Source: Hyphomicrobiales bacterium (GTDB lineage: Bacteria > Pseudomonadota > Alphaproteobacteria > Rhizobiales > Rhizobiaceae). Taken from it: DNA of 64,000 bases. Numbering within the stretch: the first letter of the stretch is position 1; every line of letters starts with the position of its first letter. Of the stretch, positions 43,588 to 52,857 are shown one piece after another. The notes under the pieces are model-generated. The model made no database searches. It worked only from the letters and a program-made list of their open reading frames with translations, and was not told the DNA's origin. The stretch lies in assembly GCA_900474095.1 (NCBI GenBank), contig UCOA01000025.1, positions 1 through 64,000 of the forward strand, in the 5' to 3' direction. Position numbers and translations under genes: made by a program.

Positions 43588-45036
43588 GTGGGATTTATCC
43601 ACCCGATTCTTGAACATAGCCTCATCGACATGAAGGATGATCTGCTGGAGCCGCTGACGACACAATCCATAGCCGCTGCCGCGCATGAAGGGCAGGGGCT
43701 CATTCCCATCGCGATCGTGGTGGCGGTCGCAGCACTTCTCGGGCTCGGCTTTCTGCGTTTGCGCCAGCCGCCGTTGGTCGGCTTCATCCTGGCAGGCGTG
43801 GCGCTTGGCCCGACCGGCTTCGGCTTCATCTCCTCGAGCGGCAATGTCACGCTGCTTGCCGAGATGGGCGTCGTCGTGCTGTTGTTCTTCATCGGCATGG
43901 AACTCTCGATCAAGGCCTTCGTGCTCAGCCTGCGGCAGGCACTGCTCGTCGCAGCCGGTCAGGTTATCGCTGCCATCCTGGCCGCTGGGCTGATTGCCTT
44001 GATTACCGGGGCAAGCCTGGCCGAAGGGCTGATCCTCGGTTTCGTCATCGCCATGTCGTCTACCGTCGTTGCCATGAAGATGCTCGAGGACATGGGCGAA
44101 CTGCGCAGCGAAACCGGGCGGATTGCCGTTGGCGTACTGATCGCCCAGGATATCGCGGTCGTGCCCATGCTGATCCTGGTCTCGAGCCTGGGAGGCGAGG
44201 AGGCGCGCATCGGCACGATCGCAGTCAAGATGCTGATCGCCATCACCATTCTTTCCGCGTTGCTATGGTGGTTCGGCCGGCACGGGAAACTTAGAATTCC
44301 TTTCAGCGAAGCGGTCGAAGACAAGGTCGAAATTCTGGCGCTGGGTGCGCTCGCAGTCTGTTTCGGCGCCGCGGCGGTTTCCGGTCTTGCCGGTATGTCG
44401 CCCGCCTATGGCGCCTTCCTGTCCGGCATCGTCATCGGCAATTCCACCCTGCGCAGCCGCGTCATCCCGGTAATCGAGCCGATCCAGAGTGTCTTGCTGG
44501 TGGTCTTCTTCCTGTCGATCGGGTTGCTGATCGACCTGACCTTCATCGGCGAGAATTTCTGGTCGGTGCTGAGTGCGGCGCTGATCGTCATCGCCGCCAA
44601 GACAGTGCTCAACATCTTCCTGCTGCGCCAGACTGGATCGTCACCGCAGATCGCCTTGATCGCCGGCCTGTCGATGGCGCAGATCGGCGAATTCTCCTTC
44701 GTGTTGGCGGCTGCGGGCTTGGGCGCCGGCGTGCTGCAATTCGACACCTACAAGGTGGCGATCGCCGTCACGGCCGTCACGCTTCTGGTCTCTCCGCTGT
44801 GGGTCAGCATGATGCACCGCCTGGAGAGCATCGCGTCCGAACATCTCTCGACCTACCGCGAGGCTTTTGCGGTCGCCTATGCGCGCGAGCTAAGCGAGGT
44901 GTCGAAAGGTGGCGCAGCGCTTGCCGGCGCCCGCTGGTCGCTGAGGCTGCGGTATCGTGCCTTCCGGCTTGCCCGCCACCACCGGCGGCGGGCGCGTTTG
45001 CAGGGCGAGCGCGAGGCAGACGTTAAAGAGCGTTGA
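43588..45036 (+). CDS. Monovalent cation:proton antiporter (CPA2, KefB-like)
   Basis: A protein of up to 482 residues with a 12-span Na+/H+ exchanger domain (PPLVGFILAGVALGPTGFGF, VVLLFFIGMELSIKAF, LGFVIAMSSTVVAMKMLEDM). Many KefB/KefC relatives carry a C-terminal TrkA-N (RCK) domain; here the domain ends and only a short, very basic tail follows, so that domain is absent. The GTG at 43588 (TAAGG upstream) or the ATG at 43630 may be the start. Its 3' end overlaps the convergent MltB-like gene by 14 bp. Confidence 0.82.
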   Translation: MGFIHPILEHSLIDMKDDLLEPLTTQSIAAAAHEGQGLIPIAIVVAVAALLGLGFLRLRQPPLVGFILAGVALGPTGFGFISSSGNVTLLAEMGVVVLLFFIGMELSIKAFVLSLRQALLVAAGQVIAAILAAGLIALITGASLAEGLILGFVIAMSSTVVAMKMLEDMGELRSETGRIAVGVLIAQDIAVVPMLILVSSLGGEEARIGTIAVKMLIAITILSALLWWFGRHGKLRIPFSEAVEDKVEILALGALAVCFGAAAVSGLAGMSPAYGAFLSGIVIGNSTLRSRVIPVIEPIQSVLLVVFFLSIGLLIDLTFIGENFWSVLSAALIVIAAKTVLNIFLLRQTGSSPQIALIAGLSMAQIGEFSFVLAAAGLGAGVLQFDTYKVAIAVTAVTLLVSPLWVSMMHRLESIASEHLSTYREAFAVAYARELSEVSKGGAALAGARWSLRLRYRAFRLARHHRRRARLQGEREADVKER

Positions 45037-46231
45037 GAACGGCTTCCGTCGCCCAGCCGTCGGCAGGCAGGCCGAGGCGCAGCTGTTCCTTCTGGAGCGC
45101 GGTACGCGTACCGGAGCCGAGGATGCCATCGATCTTGCCGACATCGTGACCCATGGTCTGCAGCTTCGCCTGCAGCGCCTTCATGCTTTCGTCGCTCAGG
45201 CCTTGTTCAGGGTTGCCGCTCTCATAGGGGGGGGCGCCGGCAAGGCGGGTGGCGAAATAGGCGGCGGAGGTTGTGTAGATGAACGACTGGTTCCATTCGA
45301 GATAGATGTTGAAATTCGGATAGGTCATGAAGGCGGCGCCATGGCGCCCCTGAGGGATGACGATTGAGGCAGGGAGCTGAGCGAACGCGGTGCTGCCGTC
45401 GCGCGGCTTGACGCCGAGTGCGAACCAGTCGCCGGCGGTCATGCCGGACTGCAGCCCGGTCTTCTGCCAGGGCAGATTCTCAGGCAGGACGACCTCCTGG
45501 ATCCAAGGCTGGCCGGCGGTGAAGCCGAGGCTCTTGATGAATTTCGCAGCCGTCAGGATCGCATCCGGCGAGCTTTGCTTCAGGTTCACATGGCCGTCAC
45601 CGTCGCCATCGACGCCTTGCGCGATGATATCTTTTGGCAGCATTTGCACCTGTCCGATTTCACCGGCCCAGGCGCCCGTGGTCACTGCCGGATCGAGATC
45701 GCCGTGCTGGACCATCTCGATTGCGGCGATCAGTTGCGGGCGGAACATGTCCGGGCGGCGGCAGTCATGCGCCAGCGTGACGAGCGCGTTGCGGGTGTTG
45801 AAATCCCCCTGAACGGCGCCGAAATCCGTCTCCATCGCCCAGAAGGCCGTGATCACCGGGGCTGGAACGCCAAATTCCTTTTCGGCGCGATTGAAGACGG
45901 CGGCATATTCCGTCATCTTCTTCGCGCCTATATCCAGACGCGCCTTGCTGACGGTGCGCTGGGAGAATTCAGTAAAACTCTGCTTGAAGACGCCCTGCGC
46001 CCGGTCGCGGCTCAGCACCTTCTCGGAAATCGCCGCACCGGCGAGTGCGCGGTCGACTGCGTCTGCCGGGATACCCTTGGCAATCGCCTCGGCCTTGACG
46101 CCTTGCAGGAAGGAAGCGAGATCCCCGCCGCAGGGCGCAGCGGGCGTCATCGCTTGCTGCGCAAGGGCAGACGAGGTCAAAAGGGTGAGAAAGCCGATCG
46201 AAAGAACGGAGCGCAGTGTGCCGCGTGTCAT
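45023..46231 (-). CDS. Lytic murein transglycosylase, MltB-like, with PG-binding domain
   Basis: A 402-residue exported protein: signal peptide (1-24, ending SALAQQ), SLT_2 transglycosylase domain (about 35-330; catalytic glutamate in ITAFWAMETDFGAVQGDFN), and a C-terminal PG_binding_1 domain (about 345-400; LQAKLQTMGHDVGKIDGILG). It cleaves glycan strands to 1,6-anhydro products. The ATG at 46231 with AAGGAC gives a proper signal peptide; the frame remains open upstream, but without a good site. Confidence 0.9.
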   Translation of the reverse strand: MTRGTLRSVLSIGFLTLLTSSALAQQAMTPAAPCGGDLASFLQGVKAEAIAKGIPADAVDRALAGAAISEKVLSRDRAQGVFKQSFTEFSQRTVSKARLDIGAKKMTEYAAVFNRAEKEFGVPAPVITAFWAMETDFGAVQGDFNTRNALVTLAHDCRRPDMFRPQLIAAIEMVQHGDLDPAVTTGAWAGEIGQVQMLPKDIIAQGVDGDGDGHVNLKQSSPDAILTAAKFIKSLGFTAGQPWIQEVVLPENLPWQKTGLQSGMTAGDWFALGVKPRDGSTAFAQLPASIVIPQGRHGAAFMTYPNFNIYLEWNQSFIYTTSAAYFATRLAGAPPYESGNPEQGLSDESMKALQAKLQTMGHDVGKIDGILGSGTRTALQKEQLRLGLPADGWATEAVLNAL

Positions 46232-46364
46232 CGCAAGTCCTTGTTGTCGGGCCGGAACCGGCCGGATGCAACCCGAAAACGGGTTGCCACGGTTGGGAGA
46301 AATATGGGAGTGGCTGTCGCACGGCAATGGGGCGGAAAGAAGAAAAAACGCAGGTCTTAGCGAC

Positions 46365-47165
46365 TCAATTCTCGGCCTGTTCGCGCGTTTTCGAAACGGC
46401 GGCAACCCAGTTTTTCCAGTTCTTGGGCGATCCTGCAAAAACGTTGATGTCGGCATTGCCGTCAATGCCGGGGATGACGCCCGTGCTGGTATATTGCCAG
46501 AAGGCCCAGCGGCGCTCCGGGTAGATTTCCGTCGGGTGCTTGGCGACCGAACGAACCCAAAAATGATAGTCGTTGAACTGGCCGACAAGATTGTCGCGGT
46601 GGAAATCGACCGAGGTGTAGATGATCGGGCGTTTGCCGTAATGCTGTTCCAGCCGGTCCATGAAGCGCTTCATTTCGGTCTGTACGGTCAGCGGCGAAGG
46701 CCGATAGCGGCAGGTCTTTGATTCGCCGTTCCATTCGACATCGACAACCGGCGGCAGATGGACGGCACTCTTCGGCACGTTGGCGATGAACCAGTCGGCC
46801 TGCTGGTCGGCCGTCGAGCAGAAATAGTAGAAATGATAGGGCGCATAAGGCAGGCCGGCGGCGCGGGCTCGCTGCCAGTATTCGTTGAACCGCGCGTCTA
46901 CCCGGTCCTTGCCTTCCGTCGCCTTGATGAAGGCGAACGAAACCCCGGATCCCTTCACCTTGACCCAGTCGATATCGCCCTGCCACTTGGACACGTCGAC
47001 ACCGTGGATATTGTGATTATACGGCGTGCGTTTGCCGAAATCCTGCGGATCCTTGTCGTGGAACTTGGGCGGGATCGATGCGGTGGAAACGAGATCGTAA
47101 TCTGTCGACGTACAGCCGGAAAGAAGAGTCACAATAGGCAGAAGAGCCAGGAATAGCCGGCGCAT
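46365..47165 (-). CDS. GH25 muramidase-like lipoprotein
   Basis: A 266-residue protein with a lipoprotein signal (LPIVTLLSGC, lipidated Cys near residue 18) and a glycoside hydrolase 25 domain: IHGVDVSKWQGDIDW, VSFAFIKATEG, PPVVDVEWNGE and FWQYTSTGVIPGID carry the acidic active-site residues. It likely trims peptidoglycan from the inner face of the outer membrane. The ATG at 47165 puts the lipobox at the expected place. Confidence 0.87.
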   Translation of the reverse strand: MRRLFLALLPIVTLLSGCTSTDYDLVSTASIPPKFHDKDPQDFGKRTPYNHNIHGVDVSKWQGDIDWVKVKGSGVSFAFIKATEGKDRVDARFNEYWQRARAAGLPYAPYHFYYFCSTADQQADWFIANVPKSAVHLPPVVDVEWNGESKTCRYRPSPLTVQTEMKRFMDRLEQHYGKRPIIYTSVDFHRDNLVGQFNDYHFWVRSVAKHPTEIYPERRWAFWQYTSTGVIPGIDGNADINVFAGSPKNWKNWVAAVSKTREQAEN

Positions 47166-47204
47166 GAGGTTCCCGTTCTGAAACGATCGACGATGCTGCC
47201 TCAC

Positions 47205-47268
47205 ACGATGATATCCGCTGATGTGAATCCCCCGGGAGGCGTGAACCTCATTTTCACCATATCATCGT
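47205..47268. repeat. Perfect 10-bp inverted repeat, intergenic
   Basis: ACGATGATAT (47205-47214) and ATATCATCGT (47259-47268) flank 44 bp that contain an inner GTGAA/TTCAC pairing. It stands upstream of the GH25 gene and downstream of btaB. It may be a regulator-binding dyad or an RNA hairpin; no T-run supports a terminator. Confidence 0.4.
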
Positions 47269-47374
47269 AAAAATTGAGTTAGTTTCAAGCACCAATTGTC
47301 CGGGCTGCACCGAAACGCGGAGCTAATGTCGATCCGACTTTACAACAGGATCGTTATGCGGACCTTGCGCCAGC

Positions 47375-48043
47375 TTATTTCGGCAAGCGCGTGTAGGTGA
47401 AAAGCCAGGCATAGCCGCGGCCGATCGACCGGTGCTCGACCGTGTCGCCGAATTGTGCGGCCTTGCCCCTCAGCACTGTTACCATCGTCTTGCGCGGCGT
47501 CACATGAAAGCGTTTCAACCAGGCCTGGAGCCCGCGCTGGAACAGGCGCGGCAGGCGTTCCTGCTGGCCGAAATCGGCGATATGGAGCGAGCCGCCGGGA
47601 TTGAGTGCTGCAATCGCTGCGTCGATCGCTTTTTCCCAGTCAGGTATCATCGAAAGCGCATAGGAAATGACGATGCGGTCGAAGCCGCTTTCGCCGAATT
47701 CTGAAGGCTGGAAATCAGTCGCGTCGGCGACGCGCAGAATCGTCCTTGTGCGCCCGGGCCGGCCCAGTTTCGCCTCAGCCGAGACGAGCATTTCAGCCGA
47801 GATGTCCAGCCCGAAAAGACGCGCTTGCGGAAACCGCCGTCCGATCAGCGCCAGGTTGCGGCCCGTGCCGCAGCCAACCTCCAGCACGCTGCCGCCGATC
47901 GGCGCCTCAAGTTCCCGGATCAGCGTGTCGCGGCCGAAGAGATAATATTTGCGGGTCAGATCGTAGAAATGCCGCTGCGTGCGATACATTCGGTCCATGC
48001 GCTCGGCATGGATGGTGTTTACGCCGGTATTGATCGCCGTCAT
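47375..48043 (-). CDS. btaB: Betaine-lipid N-methyltransferase BtaB
   Basis: A 222-residue SAM-dependent methyltransferase with motif I GSVLEVGCGTGRNLALIG near residue 50. It lies directly after btaA (ATGA overlap) and would methylate diacylglyceryl-homoserine three times to give the trimethylhomoserine betaine lipid DGTS. This phosphorus-free lipid replaces phospholipids under phosphate limitation in rhizobia. The ATG at 48043 with AGGA eight bases upstream is the start. Confidence 0.88.
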   Translation of the reverse strand: MTAINTGVNTIHAERMDRMYRTQRHFYDLTRKYYLFGRDTLIRELEAPIGGSVLEVGCGTGRNLALIGRRFPQARLFGLDISAEMLVSAEAKLGRPGRTRTILRVADATDFQPSEFGESGFDRIVISYALSMIPDWEKAIDAAIAALNPGGSLHIADFGQQERLPRLFQRGLQAWLKRFHVTPRKTMVTVLRGKAAQFGDTVEHRSIGRGYAWLFTYTRLPK

Positions 48044-49290
48044 GCCGTATTCCTGTAGATATGGAAGCCGCCATAGATGGCGGAGCGATCCTTGAGGTTC
48101 AGGGCCTGCGACTTGTCTTGATCGTAGTGCCACTGACCGAGCAGGGCCTGCGACACACGGCCCTCCAGGATGCTGGCTTCGGCAGCGGTGCGGAAGATCA
48201 CGACTGCACCTTCTGCCGACGTTCGGGTAATTTCGGTCCACAGGTCGTTGAGCTGGCGGTCGCTCATCCAATCCTGCGCATCGAGCAGAACGTAGCGATC
48301 GACGGATCCGGCCGGCTTCTTCGCCAGAAGTTCGGTGAAGCTGGCGTGGTGCACATGGACGCGTTCGGCATTGTTGCGGATCGTCTCGTGACGGCTGGCC
48401 TGCAGGTAGACGGGTAGTTCGCCCTCATGCGGCATCGGATAGCGGCGCGCGAAAGCCTGCCAGGCGAAATAGTTTTCCTTCAGCGGAAAATGGCAGGAGA
48501 GCTTTTCCAGACGCTGGCGCAGCACGCCTGCGAGCGACTTTTCGTCGCTGAGGCTCGCAAGCTCGTCGAACTGTTGTGGCGGAATGCCAAGCCCGAACAG
48601 CGAGCTCTTGCGGCCGGTAATCCAGCGAATGACCGGGCGATCGAACAGGGGGGCGAGCCGCTCGTCGAAGAACTGGCGCTGTTCGCGCATCGAGCGGGCA
48701 TTGGCGAGCTCGCTCGGATCGACGCCGTGCAGCCGTGCCAGGAGATGGCCGAGCCCGATGAAGCGGCCGAGCAGGCCGGTGCGATAGATGTTCCTGCCGA
48801 AAACCCGGATGCGGCGCTGGCCCGTCAGGCCACGGCCGTTCCAGTATTTCCGCGTCGCATTGTCGAGTTTGGGGCCGATGAACATGTCGAAGGCCTGCAC
48901 GTTGCTGGCAATATCATGCCGGGCAAGGAAACGGACAATGTCGGCATGGCCGGGCAGGTGCCGGAAGGCAGCGAGCTTCAGCCGGTTGAGCGCGATGTGA
49001 TGCGGATTGAGATCGACCACGTCGATCCGCTCGGGTGCCGCGGAGAGGTAGGCGAGCATGTTGCAGCCGCCGGAGCCGATGGTGACGATATGGTGTTCCG
49101 GCCGGATTTGCATAGCCTCCATGTCGACGGCCGGGTCCTCCCAGATCTGCGGATAGACGAGACCGGTGAAAAGCAACCCGAAAAGCCGTTCCGATAAACC
49201 GTCGAGAGTCAGCGCCTTGTGCTGAATCAGAGCGGTTTTAAGCTTGCGGTTCTTTTTGCCGTAGCCTGCATCGGGGGCGAGATCGGTCAT
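48040..49290 (-). CDS. btaA: Diacylglycerol homoserine transferase BtaA
   Basis: A 416-residue DUF3419 protein that transfers the 3-amino-3-carboxypropyl group of S-adenosylmethionine to diacylglycerol, the first step of betaine-lipid synthesis. Typical segments are LTGLVYPQIWEDPAVDMEAM-like text near residue 45, HIVTIGSGGCNMLAYLSA near 70 and DRYVLLDAQDWMSDRQLNDL near 335. Co-transcribed with btaB. In relatives the pair is induced by PhoB; no clear Pho box pair was seen here. Confidence 0.9.
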   Translation of the reverse strand: MTDLAPDAGYGKKNRKLKTALIQHKALTLDGLSERLFGLLFTGLVYPQIWEDPAVDMEAMQIRPEHHIVTIGSGGCNMLAYLSAAPERIDVVDLNPHHIALNRLKLAAFRHLPGHADIVRFLARHDIASNVQAFDMFIGPKLDNATRKYWNGRGLTGQRRIRVFGRNIYRTGLLGRFIGLGHLLARLHGVDPSELANARSMREQRQFFDERLAPLFDRPVIRWITGRKSSLFGLGIPPQQFDELASLSDEKSLAGVLRQRLEKLSCHFPLKENYFAWQAFARRYPMPHEGELPVYLQASRHETIRNNAERVHVHHASFTELLAKKPAGSVDRYVLLDAQDWMSDRQLNDLWTEITRTSAEGAVVIFRTAAEASILEGRVSQALLGQWHYDQDKSQALNLKDRSAIYGGFHIYRNTA

Positions 49291-49631
49291 GTCAGCCTGC
49301 CATCTGTTGAAGTTGGAAGGCTTCTAAGACGAGTCCGCTACACTTTGATGACGGACGGCTTATACAAACTCCCATTCTGGAAAATCGTTTGCGTTCGGAC
49401 ATGTTAGATGAAGTCATCCTGCCCGGCCGCGAACATGATGGGAAAGGTCCGTTCTGATTCCTGACCCGTTTCAGCCGCTGACATGATCGCCATTTGATGG
49501 TGCGAACAGACCAGGGTTGCGGCGCGATCAATAGGTTAGAAACATTTCTCGCACCAAAGTGATCGCCATAAACCCTTCCTAAAAACATGGAATCCTGTTT
49601 TTGTGTCGGGGGCGAAGCAGAGGCGATGCGT
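49291..49631. other. Intergenic region between btaA and serine hydrolase
   Basis: 341 bp holding the divergent promoters of btaA and the serine-hydrolase gene. A half-match to a Pho box is present (ATGACGG near 49349), but without a second repeat. A small AT-rich stem, AAAAACA (49581-49587) / TGTTTTT (49596-49602), lies close to the hydrolase gene. No gene is seen. Confidence 0.35.
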
Positions 49632-50981
49632 ATGCGCAGAAGATTGTTATGGCTTGCGGGCTCGGTGTCGGTTGCCGTTGCAGCGATTGCCGGCTGGCTT
49701 GTCGTCATGCCGCCCGAACTGCTGCGCGTCGGCGATGGCTATGCTGCCAAGATCGTCTGCTCGAATGTTTTCGTTGCCGGCAGAGACGTCGATGCGGTGC
49801 TTGCCGAGGACGTTCAGGCGCCCGGGCACCCCCTTCTGCGCCTTGTGCGAATATCAGTCGATGAAACCCGCAAGACGGTGACCGCCCGCATGTTCGGCTT
49901 TGCTGCTCCGGGCCACGCGATCTACCGCGAAGGTCTCGGATGCACCAATGTCACCGAGGGCGAGTTCGCCGCGTTCCCCGGCAACCGGCAGCTTCGCCGC
50001 AGGCCGCCGCAATCGGATGAGGGTAAACCCTGGCCCGACGGTAGCGGCACGAACGTCAATCCTGCGGTGCAGACGCTTCTGACGGATCCGCAGCTTGCCG
50101 GGCCTGGCATGCGAGCAATCGTTGTCGTCAAGGATGGCAAAATCGTTGCGGAAAGTTATGGCGAAGGCTTCAACAGTTCGACACCGCTGCTCGGCTGGTC
50201 GATGACCAAGGCGGTGACGGCCGCATTGATCGGCTTGCGAATCAGGGATGGGCAGATGGCGCTCGATCGGGCGGAGCTCCTGCCGCAATGGCGAAACGAC
50301 CCGCGCAGGCAGATAAGGCTCGCCGATCTTCTCGCCATGCAGAGCGGTCTGCAGTTCAACGAGGATTACGGCGATGTGACGGACGTCACCCGGATGCTGT
50401 TCCTCGAGGGTGACATGGCGAATTTTTCGGCCTCGAAGCCGCTCGAGGCGCGGCCGGGCGAACGCTTCAGGTATTCCAGCGGCACGTCGACGATTCTTTC
50501 GCGGCTCTGGATGAATACCTTCAGCAGCATCCGCGAGGCTCTTACCTTTCCACGCGTAGCGCTGTTTCGGCCGCTCGGGATGACGAGCGCGGTGCTGGAG
50601 CCGGATGCGCGCGGCACTTTTGTCGGCTCTTCCTACATGTATGCGACGGCGCGAGACTGGGCCCGGTTTGGGCTCTTCCTGCTGCAGAACGGCAACTGGA
50701 ATGGCGAGCAGATCCTGCCGCCGGACTTTGTTACCTTCATGCGCACGCCCACCAAGGCATCAAACGGACGCTATGGGGCGGGGCATGTCTGGACGAAGTT
50801 TGGAAAGGATGGCGGGCCGTCGTTGCCTGCGGATGCCTACTGGCTGCAGGGCCATGACGGGCAGACCGCCATGCTCGTGCCCTCCCTTGGGCTTGCCGTC
50901 GTTCGCCTGGGGCTCACGCCGTCGAACTCGGGCTACGACGTGCGCATGCTTGAGGCGAAAATAGTCGAGGCGGTCCATTGA
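49632..50981 (+). CDS. Beta-lactamase-related serine hydrolase
   Basis: About 449 residues: an N-terminal signal anchor (RRRLLWLAGSVSVAVAAIAG), then a class C beta-lactamase/DD-peptidase-like domain (about 150-440) with the active serine in GWSMTKAVTAAL (Ser-x-x-Lys), the Tyr motif as RYSSGTS and HDGQTAMLVPSLGL in the third-motif position. It may be a periplasmic esterase or peptidase rather than a true lactamase. The ATG at 49632 has AGAGG eight bases upstream. Confidence 0.82.
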   Translation: MRRRLLWLAGSVSVAVAAIAGWLVVMPPELLRVGDGYAAKIVCSNVFVAGRDVDAVLAEDVQAPGHPLLRLVRISVDETRKTVTARMFGFAAPGHAIYREGLGCTNVTEGEFAAFPGNRQLRRRPPQSDEGKPWPDGSGTNVNPAVQTLLTDPQLAGPGMRAIVVVKDGKIVAESYGEGFNSSTPLLGWSMTKAVTAALIGLRIRDGQMALDRAELLPQWRNDPRRQIRLADLLAMQSGLQFNEDYGDVTDVTRMLFLEGDMANFSASKPLEARPGERFRYSSGTSTILSRLWMNTFSSIREALTFPRVALFRPLGMTSAVLEPDARGTFVGSSYMYATARDWARFGLFLLQNGNWNGEQILPPDFVTFMRTPTKASNGRYGAGHVWTKFGKDGGPSLPADAYWLQGHDGQTAMLVPSLGLAVVRLGLTPSNSGYDVRMLEAKIVEAVH

Positions 50982-51024
50982 CCGGCTCTGAAGTAATCCG
51001 GTGACATCGGTTGGGTGAGAGGCT

Positions 51025-52023
51025 TTATTTCATGCCCAGCGTTTCAAGCAGGCCCTTGCGCTTGGCGTGGTAATAATAGCCGCTCGCATAGAGCTTGACG
51101 GCGCCGTCGTTCTGGTTGTCGGCTACCATCCACGCGCCGGCCAGATACTTCGTCGCATATTTTAGATTGGTCTCTGCGTCGAAGAGGCCCTCGGCCGGAC
51201 CTTCATAACCGAGGCCTTTGGCCGTGTTGTAGCGGATCTGCATCAGGCCGTAGTTGCCGGCATGATAGGCGCGCGGATTGTAGGTGCTTTCGCGTTTCAC
51301 GACGCGATGCACCAGCTCTTCCGGAATATTGTTGAGTTTGGCGTAATAGGCGATCAGGCGGTCAAGCTCAGGGCGCGAGCTGGTCGGCTTTTCCGCCCCG
51401 GTCAGCGACGCAAGCATGTCCTTGGCCCCGCCAAGTGCGGCCGCCGCCATCGAAGGCTTCTGCACCGGCACGATCATGCGCTTGGCGACCAAGGTCTCGA
51501 GGCCAACCGGTTCGCCGGTATCGAAATCCGATTCCATCGCGGCCATCATCATGCCTTCGGGAATCTGTGGAGACAGGGCAGTGGCGGTCTCGCCAGCGGT
51601 CGGAGCGACCATAGCGCTCGCCGCTTGCGGCAGAGCAGACGGTGTCGCGGCCTGTCCCGTCGCGGATGCCTGAGGGGTGACGAGCGGATTTGCCGTCGGA
51701 ACGGCTAACGCCTGCTGAGCGGCAGCCGGGATGCCTTCGTTGTTGGCACCGACCAACATTGCCGACGGATTCTCGCCGGGCGTCATCATCGCGGTTTCGG
51801 CTGCAAGCGCAGCGGCTGTCGCGGTCGCTGCGCCATCCGGGGTCGGCAGAGCGTAAGCCGTCATTTCCGTTCCGGGCTTCGGCAGAGGCGTTACCGTCTG
51901 CACGGCCATCAACTGTTCCATCGGTGTTCGCTCGACACTCGAGCATCCGCCGGCAAGCGCCACCGAAACCAGAGTGCAAACCGTAACAGCCGGTTTCGAA
52001 ACGGAAAAACGGAAATTAGCCAT
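51025..52023 (-). CDS. Lytic transglycosylase lipoprotein (SLT domain)
   Basis: A 332-residue protein with a lipobox (VSVALAGGC, Cys near residue 27), a long low-complexity Ala/Thr/Pro-rich spacer (about 30-200) and a C-terminal SLT domain. The catalytic glutamate lies in VVKRESTYNPRAYHAGNYGL, followed by MQIRYNTAKGLGYEG. The spacer would let the domain reach peptidoglycan from the outer membrane. Confidence 0.87.
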   Translation of the reverse strand: MANFRFSVSKPAVTVCTLVSVALAGGCSSVERTPMEQLMAVQTVTPLPKPGTEMTAYALPTPDGAATATAAALAAETAMMTPGENPSAMLVGANNEGIPAAAQQALAVPTANPLVTPQASATGQAATPSALPQAASAMVAPTAGETATALSPQIPEGMMMAAMESDFDTGEPVGLETLVAKRMIVPVQKPSMAAAALGGAKDMLASLTGAEKPTSSRPELDRLIAYYAKLNNIPEELVHRVVKRESTYNPRAYHAGNYGLMQIRYNTAKGLGYEGPAEGLFDAETNLKYATKYLAGAWMVADNQNDGAVKLYASGYYYHAKRKGLLETLGMK

Positions 52024-52139
52024 GCTGTCGCTTTCGTGCTGTCAGGCCCCGCAGCCCTTGCAAATCAGCAGCCAAAAGCCGCCCCGTGCAAAACTTCATT
52101 AACTCATGGGGCAGGGAACCGCAAGCACGGGACGGCTTT

Positions 52140-52775
52140 TCAGGCGCCCGCACGCCGCAGGCCCGCCGTCAGAAGGCCTGCGCCGATCAGCAGGGAGCCG
52201 CCGGTGCGGTTGACGATGGCCTGAACCTTCGGCTTTCGAATCGTTTTGCGTGCGGCGGAAGCCATCAGCGCATAGGCAGCTGCATTGATGGTGGCGAGCA
52301 CCAGAAATGTCGTTTCAAAGATCAGCATCTGGTTGAAAAGCGGGCGGTTGAGATCGAGAAACTGCGGCAGGAAGGCGACGAAGAACACGATACTTTTCGG
52401 GTTTAGCGCCGTGACGACGTAGGTGTGCAGGAAAATTCGCAACGGCTGCTCCGCCGGAACCGCCATCGTCCCGTCCGTTGCCTCGGCCGCGAGCGGCGTG
52501 CGCCACAGCTTGATGCCAAGCCAGATGAGGTAGGCGGCCCCCACCCATTTCAGAACCGTGAAGATCGCAGCCGACGTGGCGAGCAGGGCGCCGAGGCCGA
52601 GCATCGAGGCGGTCATTGCAGTAAAATCGCCAAGCGCCACACCGGCAACGGTCGCGCTCGCGACCTTGCGTCCGTGCCCGAGCGCGTAGGAGATCACCAG
52701 GAGAATGGTCGGGCCGGGAATCGCAAGCAGAATGGACGAGGCGGCGACGAAGGCCAGCCAATGTTCGATCGACAT
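52140..52775 (-). CDS. LysE/RhtB-family exporter
   Basis: A 211-residue membrane protein with six hydrophobic segments and the family signature near the start (LLAIPGPTILLVISYALGHG, then GVALGDFTAM). It exports amino acids or derivatives. The ATG at 52775 follows GGAGC; in-frame sequence upstream is not family-like. Confidence 0.87.
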   Translation of the reverse strand: MSIEHWLAFVAASSILLAIPGPTILLVISYALGHGRKVASATVAGVALGDFTAMTASMLGLGALLATSAAIFTVLKWVGAAYLIWLGIKLWRTPLAAEATDGTMAVPAEQPLRIFLHTYVVTALNPKSIVFFVAFLPQFLDLNRPLFNQMLIFETTFLVLATINAAAYALMASAARKTIRKPKVQAIVNRTGGSLLIGAGLLTAGLRRAGA

Positions 52776-52857
52776 GAAAAAAGCTCCGTTTGACGTGGCG
52801 TTCCATCGAGGAAGCCATGCGCAAACGGAGCCGTCAATAGGCCTTGTCAGTAGCGGA

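Noticed and set aside
49340-49360. Possible Pho box upstream of btaA
   Set aside because: Only one half-site-like heptamer is present; the second direct repeat at 11-bp period is not recognisable.
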